Part shown: positions 35,501-48,490 of the stretch, piece after piece
Layout: each line of letters opens with the position of its first letter
Numbering within the stretch: position 1 is the first letter of the stretch
DNA from: Rallus limicola
Lineage: Eukaryota; Chordata; Aves; Gruiformes; Rallidae
Assembly (NCBI GenBank): GCA_022605955.1
Contig: JAKCOZ010000014.1
Location: 12,716,001 to 12,780,000, forward strand
Direction of reading: 5' to 3'
Length of the DNA: 64,000 nucleotides
Notes under the pieces: generated by a model
The model's input: only the letters and a program-made list of their open reading frames with translations
What the model was told of the DNA's origin: nothing
Database searches by the model: none
Program-made: the position numbers and the translations under genes

Positions 35501-38500
35501 TCCTTGCTTAACTATGATGGCTATTGACCTGGAGGAGAAAAGCCAGGGCTCCTTCCATTCCTTGTCCCTTTTAGCTTGGATCCTTTTCAAGCAGATCTAG
35601 TCATTTGTGTGGGGACTTAGGAAAAAAAATTTTTTTAAAATACCTAAGTTCTCTGAGTACTCAAAAGTATTTCGCATTTTTTCCCCTCTATGCAAAGGAA
35701 ATAAAGGTAAAGCCTCAGGAGGCCTTTTGACTTGTTATGACATGTTCTTTTCCTTGGCAACCTCTTTCAGTTTCACTAGCTTGGATTCATTTATAGGTGA
35801 GTATGTCAATGACATGTATATTTATTGTCTCTTTTTGCTTTTCATCTTATCCTTTTCTGGTCTCCATGAACTAGCAGCAGCATTGCCTGGAAAGCACAGT
35901 GTCAGGGCCAACTGTTTAAAATAGAAGGCAAAATAATGTTAGGTAATGGAGTTACGCCAGGGAGGAGCTTGGCCTGCTGTCCTGATATTGCTAAAAACCA
36001 GCTGCTGCTGTAATCACTCTGTAACTGCTGGTCCTTACATCTGAGAGGAGAAGAAGATATTCCAAATGCAGAAACCTCCCTTATCCTTAGGGGAGAAGTG
36101 TTACAGCATGTCCTTCTGCTGGGGAAACACGAGGCTGTGTATTTATCATTGGTGCAGGAGGCCTGACCTACCTGGCGCTGTACGGCTGCAGCTGTGAGTT
36201 TCCACAGCATTTATAATCTCCTCCCACAGCTTTGTAAAAAAGGTCACCTTATTTTTATGGTGTCAAAATTCAGGCAGCCAAATATGACAGCTATGCAAGA
36301 AATTTCAAAGCTTTGCTGCACTGTGTAACTTCCACGATTGTAGGCTAACTACCCTCCCAAAATTCCAGTTAAGGCAGGCACAAGGGTACCACTAAAAAAT
36401 AAAAAAGAATTTTTTTCCTTTAGACTAAAAGTTTTAATTATGATCTTATGTTAAATTTACTTCCTTCCTTGATACAGCAATGAAATCAGAATTAGGGTGG
36501 GCTTTTTTAACTGAATCATTTAACTGGCATGAAACATAAAATAGGATATACACACATAAAGATTGAAAACATAATATGTGCATTTATTAACTTTCCATCT
36601 CTAGTCTATAATCAATCATATCTTTGGTTCAGGACTCTTTCATACATTTGGAACATTAAGGAAATATAATCCAGACTATTTAATGGAAATTCTACATAGG
36701 CATGTTTACAGGGAAGAATCTTTGTTATTTGACCTGAATAATTGGTGACTTGAACTAAAGCTGTATGTACAGATTTCATAATTTCAGAACTGGTTTCATT
36801 TAACATAACCAAAATTTAAGAATTTGGTTTAAAATTTGTAATCCAAATTAAATTTTAGTTGAAAAAAAAAATCCCTAAATATTTACTATTGTAATGGCAA
36901 TGGTAATTTTTAAGTGTCCAGGTTTTGATAAAAAACCTAATGATAGTTATAAATATGAAATGTATAACAAATATGAAATATGAATGTTTTTAAAAACAAA
37001 TCTTGTAAAACCTTATTTAAGAAAAAGGAATTTTTAAAACTAAAACATATTCATTTAAAATAAACTGACCTGGATAAAATAATTACAAATGATCTTAAGG
37101 AAAAGTTTTGTTCAGCTGGACCCAAGGCTTTTTGCCTAGCTCTTAAATTTCTGTTTTCTGTTCTCCCAAGGATGCTTCTTAAAGGTCCAAGTGTCCTTGA
37201 TCAGATCAAGCTGTGCTTCTGATCTTTAAAATCTCCTAAACTCAAGTTTACAGTTCTCTAGTAAGTAGAGCAATAATGTTTTGAAAAGTCTCAGTGTTAC
37301 CTGATATAATTATTCTTAAGAGTCATGTTTTTAACTCCTGGAAGATTTTTTTTTTTCCTCACATGCTTCCAAACCTACAAGTGGTAGGAGTTTCCACATG
37401 CAGAAGGATGAATTAGCAGGTAAACGCCATTTTTTCATATGGGTTTCATTCTCCACAGACATGCCAGTGCCTGTAGAGAGCAAATTTACTTTTTTTTTTT
37501 TGAGCTCTGTTATCAATACAGCTCTTCACTGCTATAAGTTTAACTGGAGCATCCAGCCTTGGATATGTAGTGTCAGGTCCCATCTTCAATTAAAACCCTG
37601 AATTCCTAACAAAACCAGCATGTATATATATATACAAATATAAACATATTTAAATTCTAGGATTTTGTAACCTCCTCTATTTTTGGGCGAAGTGAATTCT
37701 CTCCACTGATTTAATGGACATCCTTTAGCCCCAGTTTGCATTTTACTGTGCTGAGGTCACAGATCTTCCTCTGCATCATTTAATTGGATTGAAGCTACTG
37801 CTTATGGTGGCAAAGGGATTATTGCTACACAGATAGAGTCATTACAGCAACATTTACCTGTGATAAAATAATACAGAGTCATTAGTTTTCTCTTTTTTGT
37901 GGTGTGGCTTTTTGTTTGGTGTTTTCAGATTCCTTTTTAAAATAATCAGTAGTTTCAATGTGTGTTTCAAGCCTTTCATTGACCTGTAACCTCTAGGCAG
38001 TATAGTTGCTGGCAATGTTTGCATTTGCACCTATCACCTTATTATAGAAGGAAAACCTTAATTTCTTCTTTTATACATTTCCTTTGTATTAATCTCCTAC
38101 TCTTTCCAGCAGAAAGTCCTCAGAGACCTGGGAAAGTAGTTCCCTAAGTCAACCCTTGAAAATGTAATTGTTGGGGGTAAGGCCAGTGATCGGTAAAGCT
38201 TTAGGTTTGGGAGGTTTTTGTTTTTGTTTTGTTTTTCCCTGTGGCATGTAATAACTGTAAAATAGCATAGCTCTATTTGATCAGTGTCAAAAGATGTTGT
38301 GACTCTGGTTCCCAAATGTACCTGTGGTACAGACAGAATCAAAGCACAAAAATCATCCAGTATATTTTTATTAGGCACAGCGTCAAGGAAAAAGCCAGAG
38401 TTATTAATGGTATTTCTTCTGGTCATGGAATTAAATCCTATTTTAATCTAACGGCAGAGAAGGAAAATGAACACTGTTTGTTCTGAAATATGGTACTGTT

Positions 38501-38800
38501 CTCTACATAGCTGGGAACAGAATAGAAGTTTTTTCTTTCTGAAAAATAGTTTTCTTACTACATATTATCAATATGAATTCAATTTGCAGAGTAACTCTAG
38601 TCCCAGAACAGTACAATCTCAAAACTAATAGCTTTCTGCTTTCCCCTGGCCAATCTCCACCCCGGCTTGTGCCGGTGCATTGCAATGTGTGGTGCAAAGC
38701 TGCCTCCTCGCTGTACTGGCATGGAGCCCTTCACCTATAAATCACAAAGGAACAATCTGTACCCTCTAATCTCCTCTTTGACCCAGGTATTGCTCTGATT
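32560..38800. other. Unassigned non-coding DNA
   Basis: About 6.2 kb without a recognised gene or interspersed repeat, very AT-rich between 36.4 and 37.1 kb. It contains simple tracts: G13 at 33196-33208, T runs near 34187-34201 and 37488-37501, and a short TA run near 37622-37634. Open frames are short and unsupported. Confidence 0.5.
33196..33208. repeat. Poly-G tract, 13 bp
   Basis: Thirteen consecutive G in a purine-rich context. Confidence 0.9.
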
Positions 38801-38974
38801 GCGAGAGACTATGATTTCCTGTGTCGCACAACCGCGAGAGGCCCAACCGCGAGAGGCCCATGTGATACTTCCAGGCTTAACAAACCCAAAAGTGTTGAGG
38901 TGGTTCTGTCTCGTAGTGTGGGAGAACCAGGGTGACATACATGACTAGCATCTTCAAAACCTCGCTTGCGAGGT
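38801..38974. repeat. CpG-rich patch with recurring GCGAG motif
   Basis: Nine or so CpGs occur in 174 bp, in a CpG-poor window. The pentamer GCGAG occurs at 38801, 38834, 38849 and 38968, with its complement CTCGC at 38961. Within it, a perfect 15-bp tandem duplication (CAACCGCGAGAGGCC) spans 38829-38858, and an inverted repeat ACCTCGC-TT-GCGAGGT spans 38959-38974. I cannot assign it to a known element; it may be part of an LTR, a satellite relic or a regulatory patch. Confidence 0.6.
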
Positions 38975-41228
38975 ATGGTGCAACACTTTGAATTCCTGGG
39001 ATGGGTCAGAGAAGGAAGCATTGCCTAACATGTGGTTCTTCTCATAGGGATATCTGAATGTCACACAGCTGGGGCTGGGTGTCATCTCTCTCTGCTCATG
39101 GACTGCTCATCCTTTCCTCTTCTCCTGCAATTCCTGCCCAAGTCCTGTTCTGCTGAGCACATGCCAGTAGAGCCTCTCCTAAGCTTTTTATTCTAGAACC
39201 TAGTCCCCCTCCGTGATTTCTGGGCCTTATTTACCTTGCCATCGCTCTTCCTTCACATTGCACCCTGCACTTATTTATCATTTATACTGGCCTTTTCTTC
39301 TTTCTTTTTTATCCTTTCCTAGCAAAACTGCAGCTTTTATACCTTCTTCCCGAATTATTCTTTTCTACTCCTTTTCCATCCAAGTCTTTTCTCATTGAGA
39401 TACATTTCATTCAGAAAGTCTTCTTCTGTGGAGCACCTCAAATACAACATTCCCCTCATGATCTCATTATTTCTGACATGCTGAATGTGCTTATGGCAGT
39501 GCCCATATTCTGCTATTGGTTGCACTAATGTAAACCTAGAAGGATTCCATTGTTTCTTATCCATAGGTTTGCAGCTGAAAGATGTGTGTGTGGCTTAAGG
39601 CAGAAAAGCTCCTTGTCACTATGTAGTAGAAGTAAAAATGTTTGTGTTGCTCTGCATCTACCATAATTTTTGGTAGATCTGAGAGGTTGGTTAGGAGGTG
39701 AACAATTTTCTTCTGCACCTTACCATTTGATGACACATGATGACTAAGCATCCGTTTCCCTGTCTCGATGGTCTGGTCATATTTGACTTGAACCCATAAG
39801 TTTAAAAAGCAGAGATCTGTCATGTTGTTGCATTGTTCAGTGATACAGGTTAAACCAAGTACCACTAAATGGCTAACACATCTGGCCAAGTCCAGCCCTG
39901 GTGGTACACCTGGTTTATGCTAAGACTGAATCAAGTCCAGTAGCAGTAACAATGCACCTTTATGGATGCTCTTTTAATGAAATACTGTAACAAATTTATT
40001 CTTGTTTTATTTCCTCAACAGGATAAGAAAAGTAATTATGTTTTGAAGCTAAATCACTTGGCTGGCACACACATTGTCAGGCTGAATGCTAATTACACAG
40101 CTTAAGTAAGTCCAAAATAGAAAAGGGTTGTAAACTATAAATGGAAACCTGATATAGACACTCTTAGTAAAGCTTTTGCCTTGACTTCTTCGTGTTCCTA
40201 CTCTTGACTGTATCAACAACTGAGATCAGTCCTTGACCATCAATGTTTTGGTCAGTGGGGTTTGGTACAGGAAAGCAGCCAGCTGTCCTATGCCATCAGA
40301 GTGTTGTGATTTTGCATTAAACCCATGCACGGAGCAGCCTGTAGTGAGCACTTCCATGTGCCTCGTGCCACAGGTGGTGAAGCATTTCTCAGTCCTGGTG
40401 TTGTGTGTTGCTTGCACTTTTCTTGTTAAAAGCCCTTCCAGAACTACACCACTGAGAGAGTTTGAAACCTTCTCCTAATTTGCAGCCAGAGTTAGTCAGG
40501 CTTGGTTTATATCCTTTTGTTCTTAGGCCAATATAGCCTTGTAGGTTCATTAGATGCATAATAGCTGATGTTTATTCATCCCTTGTATCCCTGCCCAGTC
40601 TGCCTTTTCCTGGTACATATGCCAAGTTCTTCTAGCATCTTCTAATGGTCCTACTAGCTTTTTGCTGCACCTCTTCAAGTTCAAGTTTATCTTTGTTATG
40701 GAGCCTTTTATTGCTATGAAAGGGGGCAAGTGAAAAGTAATACTGCTGCCAACAGCTCTTCGTGTGTGTAGCTTTGTGCCAATGGATAGTGTCCGGTTCT
40801 ATAGTCACTGTCCTTGTCTACCTTGCACAGATAAGAATGGCTTGAGAACAGATGTTAGCAAGCTGAGCTCTATTTCTGCTGGTTATTTCTGCATGTCACC
40901 TCTACAGATGCTTAGATTCAGACAACCATGCTATGCACAAGCTCAGGATATCTGCATTTGGGCTGAGCCCTTGTTCTTGAGCAGCTCATCCAGAATATAA
41001 GGTCATGGTAAGTTTCTAGGTGTTGCTGGAACTCTCCCTCGAATATGGTCTAGAACTTAGTTTATTTGGATGCTTAAAGGGAAAATTGAGTGTCAGGCAA
41101 ATCTAGATTTGAGCATACCAAGTACTAGAGTCAGAGACCCAATGGGCAACTGGGTCCCTGCTGTGATTTCAGTTTAAAATAAACTGCGAAATCACCCAGT
41201 GATTTCCTGGGTGCAGAGCAGCCCTTGT
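38975..41228. other. Unassigned non-coding DNA
   Basis: No gene or interspersed repeat recognised. 39080-39330 is strongly pyrimidine-rich on the plus strand. Confidence 0.45.
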
Positions 41229-41303
41229 CTGTCCCAGGGGTCTCTTCCCTCCTCCCCCCTAGGCCCAAGTGAGGGTGATTCTGGGACCTGTGCCTAGGGA
41301 CAG
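41229..41303. repeat. Nested inverted repeats in a GC-rich patch
   Basis: CTGTCCC at 41229-41235 pairs with GGGACAG at 41297-41303, and CCCTAGGC at 41257-41264 pairs perfectly with GCCTAGGG at 41292-41299. GTCCCAG at 41231-41237 can alternatively pair with CTGGGAC at 41281-41287. The alternatives are mutually exclusive in part. No small-RNA family is recognised. Confidence 0.6.
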
Positions 41304-42540
41304 GGGAACATCAGCACTTCCACTGCTGTTGTTGGGATTTAAGGATTGGCTGGCAACAACATAATAGATTTTTAGAAGAATGCATTTGGAGAGTTTCAAC
41401 AAGCACCAAGGTCATAGATGGGAATCACGAGACTTTCAAACTCCCAAGTCGCAGAAGTCTCTTAGTCCATCTCTAATGGCTTTTAAAGTGTTAGGGTTGA
41501 AAAACAACCCATGTAGGACATAATGATGGGTTCTTACTGATGCATTGTATCCCTGAGGACTGCAGAGTAAGGTAGAAGGAAACAAGCAAAAAATATAATG
41601 GTGAACATTAGATGAATTTGTTGGACTCTCTTTCAGAAGTGCTCTAAAATCTAATTCAGATAGCGTAAGCATTAATTCAAAAATTTGTTCACGCTGTACT
41701 ATTGCTACCTGATCTGCCTGCCTTTGCTGATATATGTACTGCAGCTACAGATTTATTTCTACAGATACCATATTTTTGTATTTTGGTAATAAATTCTTTT
41801 TAATAGAGTGACTCCCCAGGACTGAGATCTTATGATGTGATTGATTTAAATGCCTGCATGAGACTGTGCTTTTGCTGTCTGGCAAAACAAATGACATAAA
41901 TTTGACTCTGGAGCCAAATAAATTGGGGAAATGTACTAAATTGTACTAAAGAGGGAAAATGGATCATGAAACCAGACATTGCAACAAATAATGCATATTC
42001 AGAGTGTAAAGTATAAAATAAATGAAATCCTTATGAAAAAAAAAGGAGGCTTGCTACCAGCATTAGAGTCTAAGCCAGGTCTGAAAATGACTACATATAC
42101 TGCCTCATGGAGATACAGACCTCTGATCCCTTGGCAGAAATATTAGATGTACTTAGCTATGTGTGTTGATATTAATTGGAAAAATGGCAATATGAATAGA
42201 GTAAGAACACTTCTTCCTTTTCTTGCTATCTATGACAAAGTTTCATGAACTTCAGTGAGACAAGGCTATACCAACATAACTAATCCATAAAAATAAAAAA
42301 AACAGGTGATGATCTGATTCAGTTTTGTGTCACTCTAGGCTTATTCCAGCAAAATAACTTTATTTTAAACTGAAGTAAGGCATTGCTGGGGAAAAGCCAA
42401 ACCAGAACGGGTCTGCACAGCTCATTATCACAGAGGAAATCCAACCAAGACCACAGGCATATGTTTTTCAACATTTGTGCTTTTCTTAAAAGTCCCTCTA
42501 TTTTTTTTTCTTTTTCTAATTTGTAATAAGGAACCTGCTT
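41304..42540. other. Unassigned non-coding DNA
   Basis: No gene or repeat recognised. Confidence 0.45.
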
Positions 42541-42611
42541 TGGCAAGGGGGTTGGACTCCATCTCTTGAGGTCCCTTCCAAACCCCATGATTCTGTGATT
42601 CTGTGATTCTT
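42541..42611 (+). mobile_element. CR1 LINE 3' tail
   Basis: GGGGGTTGGACTCCATCTCT, TGAGGTCCCTTCCAAACCCC and then ATGATTCTGTGATTCTGTG octamer-type repeats. Only the last 70 bp of a CR1 remain. Confidence 0.93.
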
Positions 42612-45114
42612 ATTCTTGGGCTACTTTCCGATAGATGGTGTTTGCATCAAAAGTAGTAATCTATTCATCTGAGAAACAAGACATACTTTGGTCCTGCAAT
42701 GCCTGTGTGTAGCAGGGATTTTTAAAAAGAGATCTGAGGTCCTCTCTTTAGCAAGAGATGCACAGCACTCAGGCCCTTTCTTGGCACCAATTGCCTTCCA
42801 AGTGAAGAGCCTTGTAGCGCATCTATGAGAGCAGCCAAACACTGAGTGCATTGCACTGAGCTAGTAACAGTTTCATGTAGAGAGATGACTCCCTCCTTAG
42901 CAGGTCAGATGTGCAGAGGGTTAGATCCCTTTCTGGAGCTGTTACTCAGGCACATTTCACTGATACCAAATGTGACCTAGCAGCTAATCTTCTCTGAATT
43001 AAGCAGCTTAATCAGATGTGAGATGAAAAATGGTACAAGCTGGAAATAGAAAGAGCCTGTGAGCTTGCCCAAATACAAATATCTTTTCTCTTGAAATGTT
43101 GACTGAAAAGAAAGTTAATGTATCTAGCATATTTGGTTTACTGAAATAAATGCATAGTAGCTGTCCCTCTCTCAGCTTTTTACTTCCTTGGCTTTCTCAG
43201 TGTTAATACAGCACCAGAAATATTTTACAGCTTCTCTGTTTGGCACGTTCTTACTGCAAGTGTTGGGTAATGCCTGGTATCTACCGTAAGGAAACAGAAG
43301 ACCATAATCTTTAGTGCCTAGGCTAAACTTCACTAGGAAAAATGTAAAATCAGGGTTATTTTAATGTCATGAGCATGAGAAAAGGAGGTGGGATCTCATT
43401 GTTCCATGGAGGGTGTTTCCATCACAGGGTACTACTTAGTTTATGGATGTGCTGGGATACGCTTGCATCTTATAAGCACACATGACTGTTGCTCAGGTGT
43501 GGCAATCCTGTCTGGTAGCTAGACACAGCCCTTGACAGGAGCAGAAGTCTAGGAGGGACCCATCAGGAAAGGTGGCTTCCTTGGAAAAGAGTGAGGAAAC
43601 TTAGGCAGGTGCTCTCTCTTCACCCCTCAGTGTTTAGAGGGCAGGATTGCTGTAATGTCCACAGTACAGCCCCGTTGACAGTTTGGTGTCTCCTACCAAA
43701 TCTGTCTGTTATTTCAGGCACCAAAATGCTTCAAAAATGGAGATCTGTTTGGCCTGCTGGGTTAACACTGAAAAACTCAGCAAGGGAAGGAAGCGGTAGT
43801 GTGGGAGGATGGAGGTTTTAGAGAGAGGCAATTATTACAGAAGATCAGGAGTGTAAAGTTGCATAACTGGATTAATATAGTGAGAAGGTGGTTTTCTATG
43901 GAGTCCAAGGCTTGGCTTTGCTGCTTTTTTCTGTTCTGGCCTGTTGCTGTGCTCTGGGGCATCTCACCTGCTACCATCAGGTAAGATCTGTAGGGATGAG
44001 CTGGAGGACAACAATACTTTAGATACCAGTTCTATTTTCAAGATGGTATTTGGATTTTTACATTTAGTGCTGAAAGAGATTGGCTGGGAAAGGAAAGAGG
44101 CTGCTGAGCATGTTAGAGACCCACAAGGGAGAAAGTGCTCTATGAGATAGTTTGAGAGTTGTTAGGTTTTTTGGCAACCATTATTAGACATGGCCCATAA
44201 TTACTTCTGTAGCTATAGAGGAGTGTAATTTGCTTTTAATTACTGTATTAGCAAATATATCAGTAGGGAAACCAACAGAAAAAAAAGTTGCTGAGTTTCT
44301 TTCAGTCCTGTTCTTTGCAACTCTAGGAAGGCAAAAATATTTGGACTAAAAGAAATTATGCTCTAAAGAGCTCCAAACAGACACATTCTGGGACTGAGGG
44401 GAAAATAGCTATTCTAGATGGCAGAGAGCTGGCTTCTAGCATAGTCCTACAAAGTGGAAATAATAGCCTCCTTCCATTGTAATTTTAAAATTGTAACTCA
44501 GTGCTGTTCTTCTGATGTTTTGTGATAGATGCCAGGAGTAGAGACTGCTCGGCTCCAAGTGCAAGTCAGATAATAAAGCAATTTCTGAGCTGTAGCAGCA
44601 TTGCACCTTTCCTTTTGTTTCCTCCGAGAGATACTGTGAGGCTGCATTATCAAGTTTCACCCTCGCAGCCCAATATTTTATTTTTAAATTGTTCTTTAAA
44701 AGAATTTGTGAGTCCTGAAGGGAACACCTTATCTCCCATCATGGGCAAGCCTCCTCAAGAATCTGAACAAGAAAATGCTGCACACATTTTCTTACCTTGA
44801 ATCTCAAACAAAGAAAATAAATTCAGTGGATTTCCTGACCTCTTAATCTTCTCACTGAGAAACCGCTCTAAACACTAATGAACATTAAATCGCTATTGCT
44901 CTGCTGGTGTGTAGCGCTTCAGTCAGCAGTCCTTCCAGAATCAATAACAGCAGGCAATCTACTGCGGTTTCTCCAGTGTTTATTCTTAAAGATAATACTT
45001 ACAATGCTTGAAAAATGAAACATTTCATTTCGAATATGGCAGAGCTGGGAAAGCTCTTCAAGATGCTTTTACAGCATGTGAGAGGGACAAACCATTTGGA
45101 TGTCATTTTCACCT
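42612..45114. other. Unassigned non-coding DNA
   Basis: No gene or interspersed repeat recognised. Open frames are under 95 codons and unsupported. Confidence 0.45.
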
Positions 45115-45175
45115 CCCCGCTGCCTAGTCGGCTGCCGAGCCGTGGAGCCAGCACGAATCCCGGCAGGCCAAGGTT
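45115..45175. other. Small CpG cluster
   Basis: Six CpGs in about 60 bp (CCCCGCTGCC, GTCGGCTGCCGAGCCGTGG, CACGAATCCCGGCAGG) within CpG-poor DNA. It may be a small regulatory element or exon. No splice pair or protein family is recognised. Confidence 0.35.
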
Positions 45176-47335
45176 GTCTTTCCCTGCTGGCTTTGCCCAT
45201 TAGCAAAGCACAGGAGACTGTTCAAGTGCAGCTTCCCATGGGAATCACCAAAGGGGCAGCTAAAATGAGGGCAGGTGGTAAATGAGGATAAAATCCCAGC
45301 ACTTCGTTTTAAAGGAAAAACCTTCTCACAGTTTGCCGTACTGCAGTAGACAAAATGGCTTGGTTGTTTATGCATCTCTTGCCGTAACATTTGGGCAGAG
45401 GAGAGCAGCTAGAAAGGCTTTTGCAAGCAGGTTTGCTGTGGGGCTGAGGAGTTTGTACACAGCTCCTGCCCCCTGTCATTTCCCAACTTGTGAGTATTTG
45501 GTTTTACAGACACAGCAGTGACCCCTCAGCATTGTTTATATGATGCATTTATAGACTACCTTGTCTGTCAGTCGTAACTTTGCCAGATGAACAGTTTCAG
45601 CTGAAGTCTCTTCCGTGCCCTCAGAGAATTGGTATTTTTTCCCCTGTCTGACAAATTTCAGCCAGAATGGTTTGTCTGATTCCAAGACACAGTTCAGGGA
45701 AAGATGTGTCATTCTGTAATGTTAAAACAAAAATTGTGATGGGAAACTCTAACGCTTCACTGAGTTTGAAATTGGAAATTACTAAGAGCAGTTTGGCAAG
45801 AGGGAGCTGGGAAGCAGTAACAGGGGTGTGAGGCCTGGAAAGCTTGCTGGAGGTAAAAAACAGGCAGAGCAGGCAGCAGCCGGTGTGAAGTAGCTGTGCC
45901 TCTACTTTTTTTCATAACAGGTGGCTCCATCTTTCTATGTTTCTTACCTCCTTACTAAAATGCAGGTAAGGAGAAGAAGTGTCTGTGGAAAAATAAAGCT
46001 ATGGAGGCCAAGAACCTGTGTGGCACTGTGGAGGCTCGGAAAGCAGTGGCCTTAGTATTGAGGCTCTCATTGTCCTCCTGCAAGGGGGGAGCTATAGTTT
46101 TTTTCTCAGAGGAGTGCTGTGATGATACATATATTCAAATTTTGTTGAGTACCAGGAACAAATGACATAATTTTGTATTCAGTACAGGGTTTGGATGTAC
46201 CATTTTAAAAAGACCCATGGGCCACACGCTTAATGCTGTGGATATAAAGAAGTCTTCATTGAACAAGGTAGACACCCTGTGGAAGAAACAGTACACAAGC
46301 TTGTAATTAAAAACCATAACCCAATGTATACACAAAATGGCCTGAATTAAAACTGCTCATGCATCAATATTCCCAGCATATCCTAACCTTTCAGTGCTTA
46401 ATTTTGCACCTAAGTATTCATTTAAAGTTACTTTTCTGTATATGAGCTGTAAGGAAGACACATGCAAGAATGTGAAGAGAGCAGAAAAAGACAAACAGGG
46501 CATGAAAAGGCAAATACGTTCATTCCCATACATCAGGTATGAGGGTAGCACAAGTCTTCTGTTCTTAACTTCCTGAGTAGCATATGAAGCACACAGAAAA
46601 GCCTTTGGGCAGAACAACCAGTTCTTTACTGCTTCTTGAAAATGTTCAGAGTCTTTCTCTCAATTTCTTTTCCATCACTTTGATATTTAATTTACTTTTG
46701 CTTCTTCTCTCAGAGACCTTGATTCAATTCTTTCAACAGACAGACACTGCTGAGCACCTTGTCCCTCACCTCGCAGAGATAAGGGTGTTGCAATCTCTGT
46801 GCTCCTGCTAAGAGAGAGCTGGAAAGGCAGCACCAGGTTGTGAATCTGTTAAAGAAATAAAAAAAAACGAAGACCAAAACTGGGAAAGTGAGTAGAAATA
46901 TGTGGGCAGAAAACCCTTTGGTTAGGGTTTGTATTTCAGTTCTGCTCTGTGTCCGAGCTGTCAGAGGGAAGATGTCTTTTTCCTGATGTCTGTTCCTTCC
47001 TGATATCCTTGCAGGATATTAGGCACTGCAGCAGAGGCAAGCAAACATCCTACAGGCTGTGAACATACAGCTGGCCTAACATGGGTAAGATTTTGCCATC
47101 CAGATTGCAGTGGGTAACAGGTCTCCCCTGATAGTGCCTCTGTGGGTGAAGTTGCAAGCTGTGCTGCTGTGTATTTAGGTGGCTCAGATTGTTTGTCTAA
47201 GAGTGAATCTCTGCTCCTTCCAAGGAAAACCTGACGGAGGCTGCAAGAAGAGCAGTGGAAGGCTGTGCTTAGGGCTTTTTAGCAATGTAGGCAAAACTAC
47301 AAAGGCAGATTAATTTGGAGAGAGGGAACGGCATA
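45176..47335. other. Unassigned non-coding DNA
   Basis: No gene or interspersed repeat recognised. Confidence 0.45.
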
Positions 47336-47363
47336 GTGTGTGTGCACACACGTGTGTGCATGC
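47336..47363. repeat. Alternating purine-pyrimidine tract (GT/CA), 28 bp
   Basis: Every step from 47336 to 47363 alternates purine and pyrimidine: a GT block, a CACACAC block, a second GTGTGTG block and CATGC, with one CpG at 47351-47352. Such sequence has Z-DNA-forming potential, and the GT-to-CA switch makes the centre palindromic. Confidence 0.8.
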
Positions 47364-48245
47364 CTTTATTTGACACACTGAAGTTTTGCTAAAAGCTATT
47401 AGAAAATTATCTATCAAGCTTGACATTTGGCTTTTAAATCCATGTTTAGGCAGCTCTTTAAATACCCTGATATTAGGAAAAAAAAAAAAAAGCTTGATAC
47501 TCATGAAAATTATCTTTCTCCTGACCACATCTATACAGCACTTATCACAGTGGGGCCTGGATACTCAATCAAAATAATAAAAAAAAAAGGCTCTTGCTGT
47601 ATATACAGATGGTAATGAAGTATTAAATAACTACGGACAAGGGGTGAAGATAAAACCCTTGTCTCATTTACTGCTGGCAAAACAGGAATCATATTGTGCC
47701 TCAGTAATGGAAAATTTTGACAATCTTTTCAGGCCTTATCTTTGCAGCTGGGTATACTGGTGGAAAACTAAACAATGTGCTGACTCAAAAGGGCTCAGGG
47801 TCATATTCACAAAAACTCCATCATCAGACACTATGTCCATAGATACGTATCTGGTAGAGAAATGAAAAATATTTTCCCCAAGGTAGTGTTGTGAGGAGGG
47901 GGCATTGGAAGGAATACCAGGTCCTAGGAATGTAGGGGACATTTCAGTGGCTGTTATGTTGGTGCTTTAGTGATGGTGACACTTAGAAATGACAGAATAT
48001 TATCCTCTGCAAATATCTGTGGTCCCAAGCTCAAGCCAAAAAATTCCAGTCTTGTGGATAGTTACACCACTTAGCAAGATGTTACAGAAAGAATAACAGC
48101 AAAAATGACAAAGCAGTGCATACTGAGAAACATACCTTAGTGCTCTAGTGACTGAAAACAGATTTGATATGCAACAGCTGCAAGAGAAGATGCTTGACAC
48201 ATCTGCTTCTGCAGACAGTTTCAAAGAAAGGGAGGGCCAATAATT
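47364..48245. other. Unassigned non-coding DNA
   Basis: No gene recognised. A-rich runs lie at 47478-47491 and near 47580-47588. Confidence 0.45.
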
Positions 48246-48300
48246 GGGGTTGGACTGGATGATCTACAGAGGTCCCTTCCAAACCCTATCATTCTGTAAT
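48246..48300 (+). mobile_element. CR1 LINE 3' tail
   Basis: GGGGTTGGACTGGATGATCT followed by AGAGGTCCCTTCCAAACCCT and ATCATTCTGTAAT. This is the final ~55 bp of a CR1. Confidence 0.9.
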
Positions 48301-48431
48301 TTAACCCAATGGGTAGCTAAACCAGCAACTACCAGCCACTGGGACAGAGGGACAGAATTGTAGAAAAAAAAATAAAGAAAGAAGTTAAAACTTGTGGGTT
48401 GTGATAAAGACAGTTTAACATGACAGAAAAG

Positions 48432-48490
48432 GATGGTGATGATGATGATGATGATAATGATAATGATGATGATAACAATAATAATGATAG
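48432..48490. repeat. (GAT)n/(AAT)n imperfect microsatellite
   Basis: About 59 bp of GAT units with interspersed AAT and AAC variants, ending AATGATAG. It lies 130 bp after a CR1 tail. It creates runs of Met/Ile or Ser/Leu in spurious open frames on both strands. Confidence 0.9.
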
